A DNA stretch of 17,041 nt from an uncultured Candidatus Nemicrothrix sp. (GCA_903827085.1 CAIKHC010000348.1:1-17041), one strand, 5' to 3'; positions 9,110-16,115 are shown, numbered from the stretch's first letter. A program made the numbers and translations. Notes: a model not told the origin generated them from the sequence alone.

Positions 9110-10082
9110 CGGCTTCGCCTCCCCATGTGGTTCCGCTTCCGAGAAGCAGGAACAAGACCGCCATCCGAACGGCTACGCCGTTGCGGACCTGATCGACGAT
9201 CACGGTGTTGGGGTGGTCGGCGACCGCGGCGTCGATTTCCACGCCGCGGTTCATGGGGCCGGGATGCATGATCAGCGCGTGGCCAGGGAGCAACTCGGCA
9301 CGCTTTTCATTGAGACCGAACCTGTTGCTGTATTCGCGAATGCTGGGGATGAGAGCTTCAGTCATGCGTTCGCGTTGCATGCGCAGCAGGTAGCAGACAT
9401 CGACTGTCGGCAACACCGCGTCGATATCGGTGCTGATTTTGACTGGCCAGCCTTCAAGGCTTGGTGGCAGCAGTGTTGGGGGTGCGACAAGCGTGACGTC
9501 GGCACCGAGAGCGGTCAATGCCGCAACGTTGCTGCGCGCAACTCGCGAGTGGCGAATGTCGCCGACAATCGCGATGTGCTTGCCAGCGACGTCGCCAAGG
9601 CGTTGGCGGATTGTGTAGCAATCCAGCAATGCCTGTGTGGGGTGTTCGTGCCAACCATCGCCAGCATTGATCACTGCGCTGGTCGCCCATTGCGCTACTT
9701 GGCGAGGTACGCCCGCCGATGCGTGACGGACAACAATCGCGTCGACACCCATTGCTTCGATGGTTTCGATGGTGTCTCGCAGCGATTCGCCCTTCTTGAC
9801 CGAAGAGGTACTGACGCTGAAGTTCATGGTGTCGGCCGAGAGTCGCTTTGCTGCAGTTTCAAAGCTAAGCCGGGTGCGGGTTGAGTCTTCGAAGAAGAGC
9901 GACACCACCGTGCGACCGCGAAGTGCGGGCACCTTGGGAATGGTTCGTTCGCTGACTTCGACAAAGGAATCAGTGAGCGTCATGACTTCGTTGATGCCCG
10001 CTGCGACGTCGGGGTCAAGGTCGGCGATTGCAAGAAGGTTGCGCATGCTGCCGTGTCGGGGGTTTGTGACTGGTCGGCTCAC
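9102..10082 (-). CDS. pyrB: Aspartate carbamoyltransferase, catalytic subunit
   Basis: PyrB joins carbamoyl phosphate and aspartate to give carbamoyl aspartate. From the GTG at 10082 the protein is 326 residues. The carbamoyl-phosphate site FFEDSTRTR (63-71), the flexible-loop region SSVKKGES (93-100), [14 protein letters not shown] (141-154), [13 protein letters not shown] and [10 protein letters not shown] near the C-terminus are intact. There is no regulatory subunit gene (pyrI) nearby, as is usual in PyrR-controlled operons. The GTG shares GTGA with the pyrR stop and has GGGGAG upstream at a good distance, so I prefer it. The ATG at 10046, where typical PyrB similarity begins ([10 protein letters not shown]), is the alternative and would give 314 residues without a clear ribosome-binding site. 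Confidence 0.96.
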   Translation of the reverse strand: MSRPVTNPRHGSMRNLLAIADLDPDVAAGINEVMTLTDSFVEVSERTIPKVPALRGRTVVSLFFEDSTRTRLSFETAAKRLSADTMNFSVSTSSVKKGESLRDTIETIEAMGVDAIVVRHASAGVPRQVAQWATSAVINAGDGWHEHPTQALLDCYTIRQRLGDVAGKHIAIVGDIRHSRVARSNVAALTALGADVTLVAPPTLLPPSLEGWPVKISTDIDAVLPTVDVCYLLRMQRERMTEALIPSIREYSNRFGLNEKRAELLPGHALIMHPGPMNRGVEIDAAVADHPNTVIVDQVRNGVAVRMAVLFLLLGSGTTWGGEADV

Positions 10083-10645
10083 TTGACCATCTCCCCGAGG
10101 TCGACCCCGTCGGAGGTGACGTCGACTGCTTCGTCGCGCCGCGTGGGGAGGTTTTTGCCAACGAAGTCCGGCCGGATCGGAAGTTCTCGGTGACCGCGGT
10201 CGACCATCACGGCAAGCTGCACTGCTCGGGCTCGGCCGTAGTCGGAGAGCGCATCGAGAGCGGCGCGAATCGTGCGTCCGGTGAAGAGCACATCGTCGAC
10301 CAACACCACCGTGCGGCCATCGAGGTCGCACGGAATGTCGGTGACGGTTTCCGGCAGTACCGGGCGAAGGCCAATGTCGTCTCGATAGAAGGCGACGTCG
10401 AGGCATCCGAGGGGCACCTCAGAGCCATCGATGAGTTCGAGTGCTTGACACAACCGGGCTGCCAGGGGGACTCCCCCAGTCTGCAGACCGATCACGACAA
10501 CATCGTCGAGTCCTTGGTTGCGCTCGATGATTTCGTGAGCCATGCGCTTGGTAGCTCGCTGCATGTCATCAGCGCTCATGACCCGGGTCCGGGCAACAAA
10601 AACGCCCCCATATGGGGGCGTCAAGCGTCGTTCGCGTTCAGCCAC
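10079..10645 (-). CDS. pyrR: PyrR: pyr operon RNA-binding regulator / uracil phosphoribosyltransferase
   Basis: PyrR binds pyr mRNA when UMP or UTP is high, and often has some uracil phosphoribosyltransferase activity. From the GTG at 10645 the protein is 188 residues. The family core runs from [19 protein letters not shown] (23-41) through DVAFYRDDI (83-91), the PRPP loop [13 protein letters not shown] (113-125), [20 protein letters not shown] (147-166) and [11 protein letters not shown] (166-176). The diphosphate-loop motif reads TGG (56-58), where the well-known PyrR proteins have TRG. The GTG has AGGAAGG 9 bases upstream. It is chosen because homologues carry several residues before the segment matching MSADD. 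The ATG at 10579 would give 166 residues and trim that first strand. With the GTG start, a terminator-like hairpin lies in codons 8-14. The end shares GTGA with pyrB. Confidence 0.92.
   Translation of the reverse strand: MAERERRLTPPYGGVFVARTRVMSADDMQRATKRMAHEIIERNQGLDDVVVIGLQTGGVPLAARLCQALELIDGSEVPLGCLDVAFYRDDIGLRPVLPETVTDIPCDLDGRTVVLVDDVLFTGRTIRAALDALSDYGRARAVQLAVMVDRGHRELPIRPDFVGKNLPTRRDEAVDVTSDGVDLGEMVK
10597..10621 (-). terminator. Terminator-like hairpin in the 5' region of pyrR
   Basis: On the minus strand ACGCCCCC and GGGGGCGT form a perfect 8-bp stem around an ATAT loop (10602-10621). The 3' arm runs directly into five T, then GTTG. This is the form of an intrinsic terminator or attenuator. 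It lies 47 bases past the PyrR-binding-like hairpin. It is also within an open frame reading TPPYGGVF, joined to PyrR, so it may be translated if the GTG at 10645 is used. Strong as a structure, unproven as a terminator. Confidence 0.65.
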
Positions 10646-10654
10646 GTTCGTGGT

Positions 10655-10661
10655 CCTTCCT
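10655..10661 (-). promoter_or_regulatory. Ribosome-binding site of pyrR
   Basis: AGGAAGG on the minus strand lies 9 bases before the GTG at 10645. It is one of the strongest Shine-Dalgarno matches in the window and is the main reason for choosing that start. It sits just 3' of the PyrR-binding-like hairpin. Its last two G also belong to GGACC, which can pair with GGTCC inside that hairpin, so access to it may depend on leader folding. Confidence 0.6.
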
Positions 10662-10668
10662 GTCCGTT

Positions 10669-10687
10669 CGGGCCTCACGGGACCCGC
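10669..10687 (-). promoter_or_regulatory. Putative PyrR-binding loop in the pyr leader RNA
   Basis: On the minus strand CGGGTCCCGTGAGGCCCG folds as a 4-bp stem CGGG/CCCG, a bulged U, a CC/GG pair and the five-base loop CGUGA. The PyrR-binding-loop consensus of Bacillus is ARUCCNGNGAGGYU. The inner UCCNGNGAGGY is matched fully, and the outer A-U pair is replaced by a G-C pair, which keeps the stem. Its place between nusB and pyrR, 7 bases before the Shine-Dalgarno sequence, is where such an element should be. Confidence 0.75.
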
Positions 10688-10704
10688 TTCACGGTCAGGG
10701 AGAG

Positions 10705-10710
10705 AGTATA
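10705..10710 (-). promoter_or_regulatory. Possible -10 box of the pyr operon promoter
   Basis: TATACT on the minus strand is a near-perfect -10 hexamer 8-13 bases after the nusB stop. It would start the RNA near 10698, about 10 bases before the PyrR-binding-like hairpin. No TTGACA-like -35 element is found 16-18 bases upstream, so the promoter call is tentative. Read-through from nusB is also possible. Confidence 0.4.
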
Positions 10711-10717
10711 TCGCGAG

Positions 10718-11125
10718 TTAGCGAACCGCGCCTGCGACTGCTGAGAGCACGCCATTTACATAGCGACTGCTGTCATCGGTGCTGTAGGACTTGGCCAGTT
10801 CGACCGCTTCGGAGATCACCACAGCAGTTGGAACATCGGGCCGGTGCATGAGCTCGTACGTAGCCAAACGGAGGATCGCTCGGTCGAGGGCCGGCATTCG
10901 ATCGACGTCCCAATTTCGCGCATGAGAAGCGATCACTGCGTCGAGGTCGTCCTGGTTCTCCCCCACCCCAACCACGAGCTGAGCAGCGAACTCGTCGGGG
11001 CCCACGGGCAACGATGCGAGAACGTCGGCGATGGCGTCGCCCTTCATCTCGGTTTCGTAGAGAAGGTGAAACGCGCGCTCGCGGGCATCGTGTCGATTGG
11101 TTGCGTTACCGAGGTCGTCGCTCAC
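10718..11125 (-). CDS. nusB: Transcription antitermination factor NusB
   Basis: NusB with NusE (ribosomal S10) binds boxA RNA and allows full-length rRNA transcription. The protein is 135 residues, all helical in the family. Typical segments are ARERAFHLLYETEM (14-27) at the start, the central LDRAILRLATYELMHRPDVPT, and VVISEAVELAKSYSTDDSSRYVNGVL towards the end, which carries the conserved EAVELAK and FVNGVL-like motif (here YVNGVL). The GTG at 11125 shares GTGA with the efp stop. NusB is the last gene of the aro-pepQ-efp-nusB group, and a 72-base leader separates it from the pyrR start. The TAA stop at 10718-10720 is just upstream of the TATACT box. Confidence 0.94.
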   Translation of the reverse strand: MSDDLGNATNRHDARERAFHLLYETEMKGDAIADVLASLPVGPDEFAAQLVVGVGENQDDLDAVIASHARNWDVDRMPALDRAILRLATYELMHRPDVPTAVVISEAVELAKSYSTDDSSRYVNGVLSAVAGAVR

Positions 11126-11685
11126 GCCCGGGTCAGGTATTCGCCGGTACGGGTATCGACCTTGACGCGATCGTTGGGTTCGACGAACAGCGGGACCTGA
11201 ATCACAAGGCCAGTTTCGAGCGTTGCGGGCTTGCGAGCACCTGAAACGCGATCACCCTGAATGCCGGGCTCAGTCTCGGCGATGTTGAGCTCGACGGCCG
11301 CAGGTAGTTCCACCCCAACGATTTCGTCGCCGTACATTTTGAGCACCGCTTCGCCATTCTCCACGAGATAGTTCGAGGCGTCGCCGAGCGATGCCGGGCC
11401 CACGTTGAGCTGGTCGTAGGTGGAGTTGTCCATGAAGACGTAGTCGTCGGCTGAGCGGTAGAGGAACTGCATCTCTCGCTTGTCGATCATTGCCCGCTCG
11501 ACCTTTTCGCCGGCGCGGAAGGTGCGTTCGACCACCGCTCCGTTGCGGGCGTTCTTAAGCGTGGTGCGCACGAATGCGCCGCCCTTGCCCGGCTTCACAT
11601 GCTGGAACTCGACGATTTCGAACAACACGCCTTCGATGTCGAGGGCCATCCCGTTCTTGATGTCGTTGGTGGTGATGGTGGGCAT
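11122..11685 (-). CDS. efp: Translation elongation factor P
   Basis: EF-P enters the ribosome E site and relieves stalling at polyproline stretches. The protein is 187 residues in three beta domains. The KOW-like first domain has the tip loop HVKPGKGGAFVRT (29-41), with Lys34 at the position modified in E. coli. The second domain contains YRSADDYVFMDNSTYDQL, and the third ends GLVIQVPLFVEPNDRVKVDTRTGEY. As I know the family, actinobacterial EF-P usually has an unmodified lysine in a PGKGP loop; here the loop is PGKGG. No EpmA, EpmB or EarP gene is in the window. The ATG at 11685 has AGGAAGG 6 bases upstream. The gene follows pepQ after 33 bases and shares GTGA with nusB. Confidence 0.97.
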   Translation of the reverse strand: MPTITTNDIKNGMALDIEGVLFEIVEFQHVKPGKGGAFVRTTLKNARNGAVVERTFRAGEKVERAMIDKREMQFLYRSADDYVFMDNSTYDQLNVGPASLGDASNYLVENGEAVLKMYGDEIVGVELPAAVELNIAETEPGIQGDRVSGARKPATLETGLVIQVPLFVEPNDRVKVDTRTGEYLTRA

Positions 11686-11718
11686 GAGGGCCTTCCTGAT
11701 CCGAGACCGTGACGTGGG

Positions 11719-12864
11719 TCAGGGAGTCGGTGACTTCGTTGTGTGAGTGAGGGGTCGACACCCATCGGGGGTGACGACGACGCTGTCTTCCATTCGGACC
11801 CCGCCGTGCGCCGGGAGGTAAACACCCGGTTCGACGGTGACGACGTCGCCGATGCAGAGCGTATCAGCGCTTGTCCCGGCGACTCTCGGCGCCTCGTGGA
11901 TGTCGAGACCAACCCCGTGTCCGGTTCCATGCGTGAACGATTCGGCCCAACCCGCCTGGGCAATGACCGCTCGAGCAGCGGCGTCGACCTCGCTCGTGGC
12001 AACACCCGGGCCGACGACCCGGACCCCAGCCTCATTAGCGGCGGTGACGACTTCGAGCATTCGCTTGCATGTGTCGTCGACCTCGCCGATTGCGACGGTA
12101 CGAGTCATATCGGAGCAATATCCGTCGACGATGCAGCCGAAATCGAGGACCACGAGATCGCCATCCTGAAGTCGCCGATCGGTAGGGCGCGCATGGGGCA
12201 TGGCTCCGTTGGGGCCAGAGGCGACGATGGTCTCGAAGCTTGTGCCTGAGGCACCAAGGCGCCGCATCGCCGAGTCAAGAGCAAGCGCGAACTCCGATTC
12301 GGTGAGTCCGTCGAGAAGACTTGATCGCCGTTCGGCGAGCGCAGCATCGGCAATTGCCGCAGCCAGTTCCATCCGTGCCAATTCGGCCACATCTTTTGAT
12401 CGTCGAAGTGCTTCCACGAACCCCGTCGTTGCGACGATGTCATGGCCGCTCAACCAGTCGTCGGCATAGCGGCGTTGCGCTGACCACGTGATGTGGTCGG
12501 CTTCGAGACCAATCCGCTTTGCGTTCGTGAGCGTCGAGGCGAGTACCTCGCGTTGGGCAGTTGAGGTGATCTCGAGACGACAGGGAGCATTGGATGTCGA
12601 GAGTTGATCGGCAGCCTGTTCGGTGTAGCGACCATCGGTCACCAACACCATGTCGTCGGAGGTAACAACCACAACGCCAGCGCTGCCGGTGAAACCGGTG
12701 AGATAGCGGATGTTGCTGGCCGCACTGAGCAGTAGCGCATCGACTTCCGCATCGGCCAGTGCAGCACGTAGCCGACTGACTCGATCGTCGACAAGTAACG
12801 GCGGCAGCGCGCTGAATCGATCAGCGATCGAAACTGCTGAGGAACCAGCAACCACGTTGGTCAC
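11719..12864 (-). CDS. pepQ: M24 family metallopeptidase (Xaa-Pro aminopeptidase/dipeptidase)
   Basis: A cytoplasmic peptidase of the pita-bread fold that would cleave Xaa-Pro bonds. The protein is 381 residues from the GTG at 12864. The N-terminal creatinase-like domain (about 25-155) includes NIRYLTGFTGSAG (51-63). In the catalytic domain the five metal ligands are Asp241 in LDFG, Asp252 in SDMTRT, His316 in THGTGHGVGLDIHE, Glu345 in VEPGVY and Glu359 in GGVRMEDSV. All are present, so the enzyme should be active. Whether it acts as aminopeptidase P or prolidase cannot be told from sequence alone; the symbol follows the common aroQ-pepQ-efp order. The start shares GTGA with aroQ. Longer in-frame starts inside aroQ were rejected because they add a low-complexity Arg-rich stretch. 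Confidence 0.9.
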   Translation of the reverse strand: MTNVVAGSSAVSIADRFSALPPLLVDDRVSRLRAALADAEVDALLLSAASNIRYLTGFTGSAGVVVVTSDDMVLVTDGRYTEQAADQLSTSNAPCRLEITSTAQREVLASTLTNAKRIGLEADHITWSAQRRYADDWLSGHDIVATTGFVEALRRSKDVAELARMELAAAIADAALAERRSSLLDGLTESEFALALDSAMRRLGASGTSFETIVASGPNGAMPHARPTDRRLQDGDLVVLDFGCIVDGYCSDMTRTVAIGEVDDTCKRMLEVVTAANEAGVRVVGPGVATSEVDAAARAVIAQAGWAESFTHGTGHGVGLDIHEAPRVAGTSADTLCIGDVVTVEPGVYLPAHGGVRMEDSVVVTPDGCRPLTHTTKSPTP

Positions 12865-13304
12865 TTCAGCAGAGTTGCCACGGCGTCGACGGCCAAACGG
12901 TAACCGTCGCCACCAAATCCGGCGATGGTTCCGGTTGCCACCGGGGCAACCACAGAAGTCTTGCGCCATTCCTCGCGCGCTGCCGGATTCGAAAGATGCA
13001 GTTCAATGATTGGACCTTCGAAAGCAGCAAGCGCATCGTGCAGCGACCAGGCGTAATGCGTAAACGCGCCGGGGTTAAAAATGATTGCCGCACAACGGCG
13101 ACGCGCTCCATGGATGGCGTCGACGAGTTCGGACTCGGCGTTGGACTGCAAGTGTTCGATTGTGAGCCCATGCGCTGACGCAGTAGTGGTCGCTGTCGCT
13201 ACGTGCTCGGCCAACGTTGCGGTGCCATAGATCTCGGGCTCTCGGTCGCCGAGAAGGTTGAGGTTCACCCCAGAAAGCAACAGGACAATGGGAGCGTTCG
13301 ACAT
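12861..13304 (-). CDS. aroQ: 3-dehydroquinate dehydratase, type II
   Basis: AroQ dehydrates 3-dehydroquinate to 3-dehydroshikimate. The protein is 147 residues, the normal length of the type II dodecameric enzyme. Active-site residues are Arg21 and Tyr26 in DREPEIYG (20-27), Asn77 and His83 in NPGAFTHYAWSLHDAL, His103 in ELHLSNP (101-107) and Arg114 in REEWRKTS (110-117). The first strand reads LLSGVNLNLLG, where the family usually has NGPNLNLLG, so the Pro of the GPN motif is Val and the preceding residue is Ser. The catalytic set is otherwise complete. The ATG overlaps the aroB stop by one base (TGATG), and its own stop overlaps pepQ. Confidence 0.96.
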   Translation of the reverse strand: MSNAPIVLLLSGVNLNLLGDREPEIYGTATLAEHVATATTTASAHGLTIEHLQSNAESELVDAIHGARRRCAAIIFNPGAFTHYAWSLHDALAAFEGPIIELHLSNPAAREEWRKTSVVAPVATGTIAGFGGDGYRLAVDAVATLLK

Positions 13305-14320
13305 CAGCGGTCTCCTTCGATTCGGATCGCATTGATTGAGTCTTCGATAAGCGAAACGTCGACTCCGGTCACTGATTCAACTCCGTTGGGGCCGTCGAGA
13401 ACGAAGGTGATTCCATCGAGAGCTTTTTTGTCTCGACCCATAAGCGCAATGAGCTCAGAATTTTCGAGACCAGTTGGAAGTGTGAGAGGCAAGTCATAGG
13501 CGCCCACGACGCGGCGGTGCTCACCAACACGATCTTCGTCGATGCGACCCAAACGCAAAGCCAGTTCGGCAGCAAAGATCAGGCCTATCGCAACCGCTTC
13601 ACCGTGACGAAGATCGTGATCGCCGGCGATTTCAATGGCATGGGCCAACGTATGTCCATAGTTGAGCGTTGCGCGAGCCCCACCCTCTCGTTCATCGCTG
13701 GCAACAACGGCAGCCTTAATAGCGACGCAGGCCGCAACCTGTTCGTCGATTGGCAGTGCGTCGAGGCCTTCACCACCGAGGAAGTGGTACTTCGCGATTT
13801 CGCCGAGTCCGCAGCGGTACTCACGCGGAGGCAACGTCGACAACAATCCGGTATCGCAGACAACCCCTGATGGCTGCCAATACGCGCCAATCAGATTCTT
13901 GCCTTCAGGAATGTTCACTCCGGTCTTGCCGCCGATGGCCGCATCGACCTGACCCACAAGCGTGGTTGAAACGTGCACAACCGGAACACCGCGGTGGTAC
14001 GAGGCTGCGGCGTACCCGGCAGTGTCGGTAACGATTCCCCCACCAACGGCAACGACGCAATCGGCGCGAGTCAGGCCCCACTGGGCAAATTGCCGACAAA
14101 GGGACTCGACGGTGGCCATCGATTTCGATTGTTCACCATCGCCCATCGTGAACACCTTGTGTTCGCGTCCGGGATCGACCTCGATACCGAGACCTTCTTG
14201 GGTGACGATTGCGACACGCTTCGCCCGGTCAGGAATGACTCGTGAAAGTTCAGACCGAACGCCATCACCAACGAGAACTTCATAAGAACGATCAGCGAGC
14301 TGAACGGGAACAACAATCAT
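13304..14320 (-). CDS. aroB: 3-dehydroquinate synthase
   Basis: AroB turns DAHP into 3-dehydroquinate using NAD and a divalent metal. From the ATG at 14320 the protein is 338 residues. NAD-binding AVGGGIVTDTAGY (91-103), VSTTLVGQVDAAIGGKTGVN (117-136), KNLIGAYWQP (141-150) and GLGEIAKYHF (171-180) are present. Metal ligands are Glu174, His223 and His239, in GEIAK, NYGHTLAHAIE (220-230) and RHGEAVAIG (238-246). The usual GHTxGHAIE reads GHTLAHAIE here. The start shares ATGA with the aroK stop. An open extension of 22 codons upstream lies inside aroK and shows no family similarity, so it was left out. Confidence 0.97.
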   Translation of the reverse strand: MIVVPVQLADRSYEVLVGDGVRSELSRVIPDRAKRVAIVTQEGLGIEVDPGREHKVFTMGDGEQSKSMATVESLCRQFAQWGLTRADCVVAVGGGIVTDTAGYAAASYHRGVPVVHVSTTLVGQVDAAIGGKTGVNIPEGKNLIGAYWQPSGVVCDTGLLSTLPPREYRCGLGEIAKYHFLGGEGLDALPIDEQVAACVAIKAAVVASDEREGGARATLNYGHTLAHAIEIAGDHDLRHGEAVAIGLIFAAELALRLGRIDEDRVGEHRRVVGAYDLPLTLPTGLENSELIALMGRDKKALDGITFVLDGPNGVESVTGVDVSLIEDSINAIRIEGDR

Positions 14321-14853
14321 TGAGCATCGACCTCGTTCACGCTGCGAACGATTGTTCCAACCACAGCGGCAATCGGCGCCGTGCAATCGACGGTGATGTC
14401 GGCAACTTCGCTATAGAGCGCTACACGATCGGTTTCCATTTGCGTCAATGTTGCCCGGGGGTCGTTCGCAAGTGCGGGACGGTGGGTTCCACGCGAGGTG
14501 CGGCCGACCAGCACATCGACAGGCGCCCGCATCCAGACCACCGTGCCTGACTCGCGGAGGCGATCTCGGGTAGAGGAACTCAGCACCGAGCCTCCGGCGG
14601 CGGCAATCACTGATGGGACGGGGGAAGCCAGTAGATCGGCCATGGCTTCGGCCTCGATGTCACGAAACGCAGCCTCACCATCGGTAGCGAAAATCTCCGT
14701 GACAGCTCGACCAGTTCGAGCGACGACCTCGTCGTCAGAGTCAACAAAAGGCCGCGAAAGTTCTTTGGCGACGCGACGCCCAACAGTGGATTTGCCCACG
14801 CCCATCATCCCGATCAGCACGATGTGAGCCGAACGAGATGAGGCGGAGTTCAC
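14317..14853 (-). CDS. aroK: Shikimate kinase
   Basis: AroK phosphorylates shikimate at the 3-position with ATP. The protein is 178 residues. The Walker A motif GMMGVGKST (15-23), the shikimate-binding DSDDEV (38-43), FRDIE (63-67), the AGGSV segment (86-90) and the lid HRPAL (124-128) appear in family order. The glycine triplet that binds shikimate (GGGAV in most kinases) reads AGGSV, a conservative change. The GTG at 14853 shares GTGA with the aroC stop, and the end shares ATGA with aroB. This aroC-aroK-aroB-aroQ order is a common actinobacterial arrangement. Confidence 0.95.
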   Translation of the reverse strand: MNSASSRSAHIVLIGMMGVGKSTVGRRVAKELSRPFVDSDDEVVARTGRAVTEIFATDGEAAFRDIEAEAMADLLASPVPSVIAAAGGSVLSSSTRDRLRESGTVVWMRAPVDVLVGRTSRGTHRPALANDPRATLTQMETDRVALYSEVADITVDCTAPIAAVVGTIVRSVNEVDAQ

Positions 14854-16115
14854 GATTTAGGCGCGTCGGCGCCGTCGGCGAACGCCTGACCAGCGTCCCA
14901 GTTGAGCGGGGTCGCCTCGGGATCAAGCGCCGAGTCGGTGTCGATACGCGCTGTTTGTTCGCGGACTTGAGTGATGAACGTGTCGTGGTTTCGAACAAAT
15001 TCTTGCAATGAGTCGCCACCAAACTTGCGGAGGCATTCGCTGGCCAACACGAGTGCGGCCATTGCTTCGGCGACAACACCCATGGCCGGCACTGCGGTGA
15101 CGTCAGTGCGTTCACGGAACGACACACCCGCTTCTTTGGTGGCGGTATCAACGGTGGCGAGCACCGGACGGTTGAGCGTGGCAAGCGGCTTCATCGCGAC
15201 GTGCGCAACAAGGACTTCACCAGTTGACATTCCACCCTCGATGCCACCAGCGTTGGCGCTCGTGCGGCGATAGGTCGAAGCCGCTTCGTCCCACACGATG
15301 GGGTCATGTGCTTCGGAACCTGGTCGACCGGCGACATCGAAGCCGTCGCCGATCTCAACGCCCTTCACCGCTTGGATCGAGAGAAGTGCCTGAGCAAGAA
15401 GGCCGTCGAGACGACGATCCCAATGCACATGACTACCAAGCCCGAGGGGCACGCCATGGGCGACCACTTCAACAACACCGCCGAGGGAGTCGCCCGCCTT
15501 CTGCGCGGCTTTGATCTCGGCGATCATCGCGGCTTCGGCAGCAGCGTCGAGACAACGAACCTCGGAGTCATCGACCGGCGCGAATCCGCCTGCTTCAGGC
15601 CGAGAGGTCGTCGACGCACGTACTGGGCCAAGAGCAATGACGTGAGAACCAACTTCGGTCCCCACATGAGAAAGGAGCGCTTTCGCAACCGCACCTGCGG
15701 CAACGCGGGCCGCGGTCTCGCGGGCCGACGCGCGCTCAAGAACATTTCGGGCGTCGTCGAACGCGTACTTCTGCATACCTGTGAGGTCAGCGTGACCCGG
15801 ACGCGGTGTGGTGAGTTTCTGAGAGGTTTGCCCGGGATGGGGCGACATCTCTTCGGTCCACTTCTTTTCCCACTCGCTATTGCCAATCTCGATGGCAACC
15901 GGAGATCCGAGGGTGAGTCCATGACGAACGCCAGCAAGGATGGTGACCTCGTCAGCTTCAAACTTCATTCGGGGGCCACGACCAAAGCCGAGCCGGCGAC
16001 GAGCCAGCTCGTTTCCAATTTGGTCGACGGTGATGGGCAAACCAGACGGAAGCCCCTCGATGATGACGACGAGGGCCTTGCCATGGGATTCACCGGCGGT
16101 CAGATAACGCAGCAC
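14850..16115 (-). CDS. aroC: Chorismate synthase
   Basis: AroC makes chorismate from EPSP and needs reduced FMN. The protein is 421 residues. The N-terminal signature LTAGESHGKAL (5-15) carries His11. RRLGFGRGPRM (40-50), RPGHADL (105-111) with His108, and DDARNVLERASARETAARVA (120-139) are intact. The later GGIEGGMSTGE and ERTDVTAVPAMGVVAEAM blocks are also intact. About 40 residues at the C-terminus after FGGDSLQEFV, ending in a Pro, Asp and Ala-rich tail, extend beyond the E. coli enzyme; mycobacterial AroC is also longer than the E. coli one. The GTG at 16115 is fixed by the MLRYLTAGESHG start. A hairpin abuts it and no classic Shine-Dalgarno sequence is seen close by. The gene follows the prepilin peptidase after 59 bases. 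Confidence 0.98.
   Translation of the reverse strand: MLRYLTAGESHGKALVVIIEGLPSGLPITVDQIGNELARRRLGFGRGPRMKFEADEVTILAGVRHGLTLGSPVAIEIGNSEWEKKWTEEMSPHPGQTSQKLTTPRPGHADLTGMQKYAFDDARNVLERASARETAARVAAGAVAKALLSHVGTEVGSHVIALGPVRASTTSRPEAGGFAPVDDSEVRCLDAAAEAAMIAEIKAAQKAGDSLGGVVEVVAHGVPLGLGSHVHWDRRLDGLLAQALLSIQAVKGVEIGDGFDVAGRPGSEAHDPIVWDEAASTYRRTSANAGGIEGGMSTGEVLVAHVAMKPLATLNRPVLATVDTATKEAGVSFRERTDVTAVPAMGVVAEAMAALVLASECLRKFGGDSLQEFVRNHDTFITQVREQTARIDTDSALDPEATPLNWDAGQAFADGADAPKS

Noticed and set aside
8871..9884. Plus-strand open frame of 337 codons opposite pyrC and pyrB
   Set aside because: It is antisense to two intact genes with all catalytic motifs and shows no family similarity.
10083..10406. 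N-terminal extension of pyrB into pyrR
   Set aside because: The extension is Arg-rich, overlaps conserved pyrR coding sequence in another frame, and a GTG with a good ribosome-binding site sits at the pyrR stop.
10581..10590. GACCCGGGTC palindrome before the ATG at 10579
   Set aside because: A 10-base palindrome is not rare in GC-rich DNA and no known operator fits it.
10602..10626. TTGACG on the minus strand as a -35 box for a second pyrR promoter
   Set aside because: No -10 hexamer lies 16-18 bases downstream; the sequence is explained by the hairpin.
11686..11718. TGAC...GTCA inverted repeat in the pepQ-efp gap as an operator
   Set aside because: Too short, and it includes the pepQ stop codon; likely chance.
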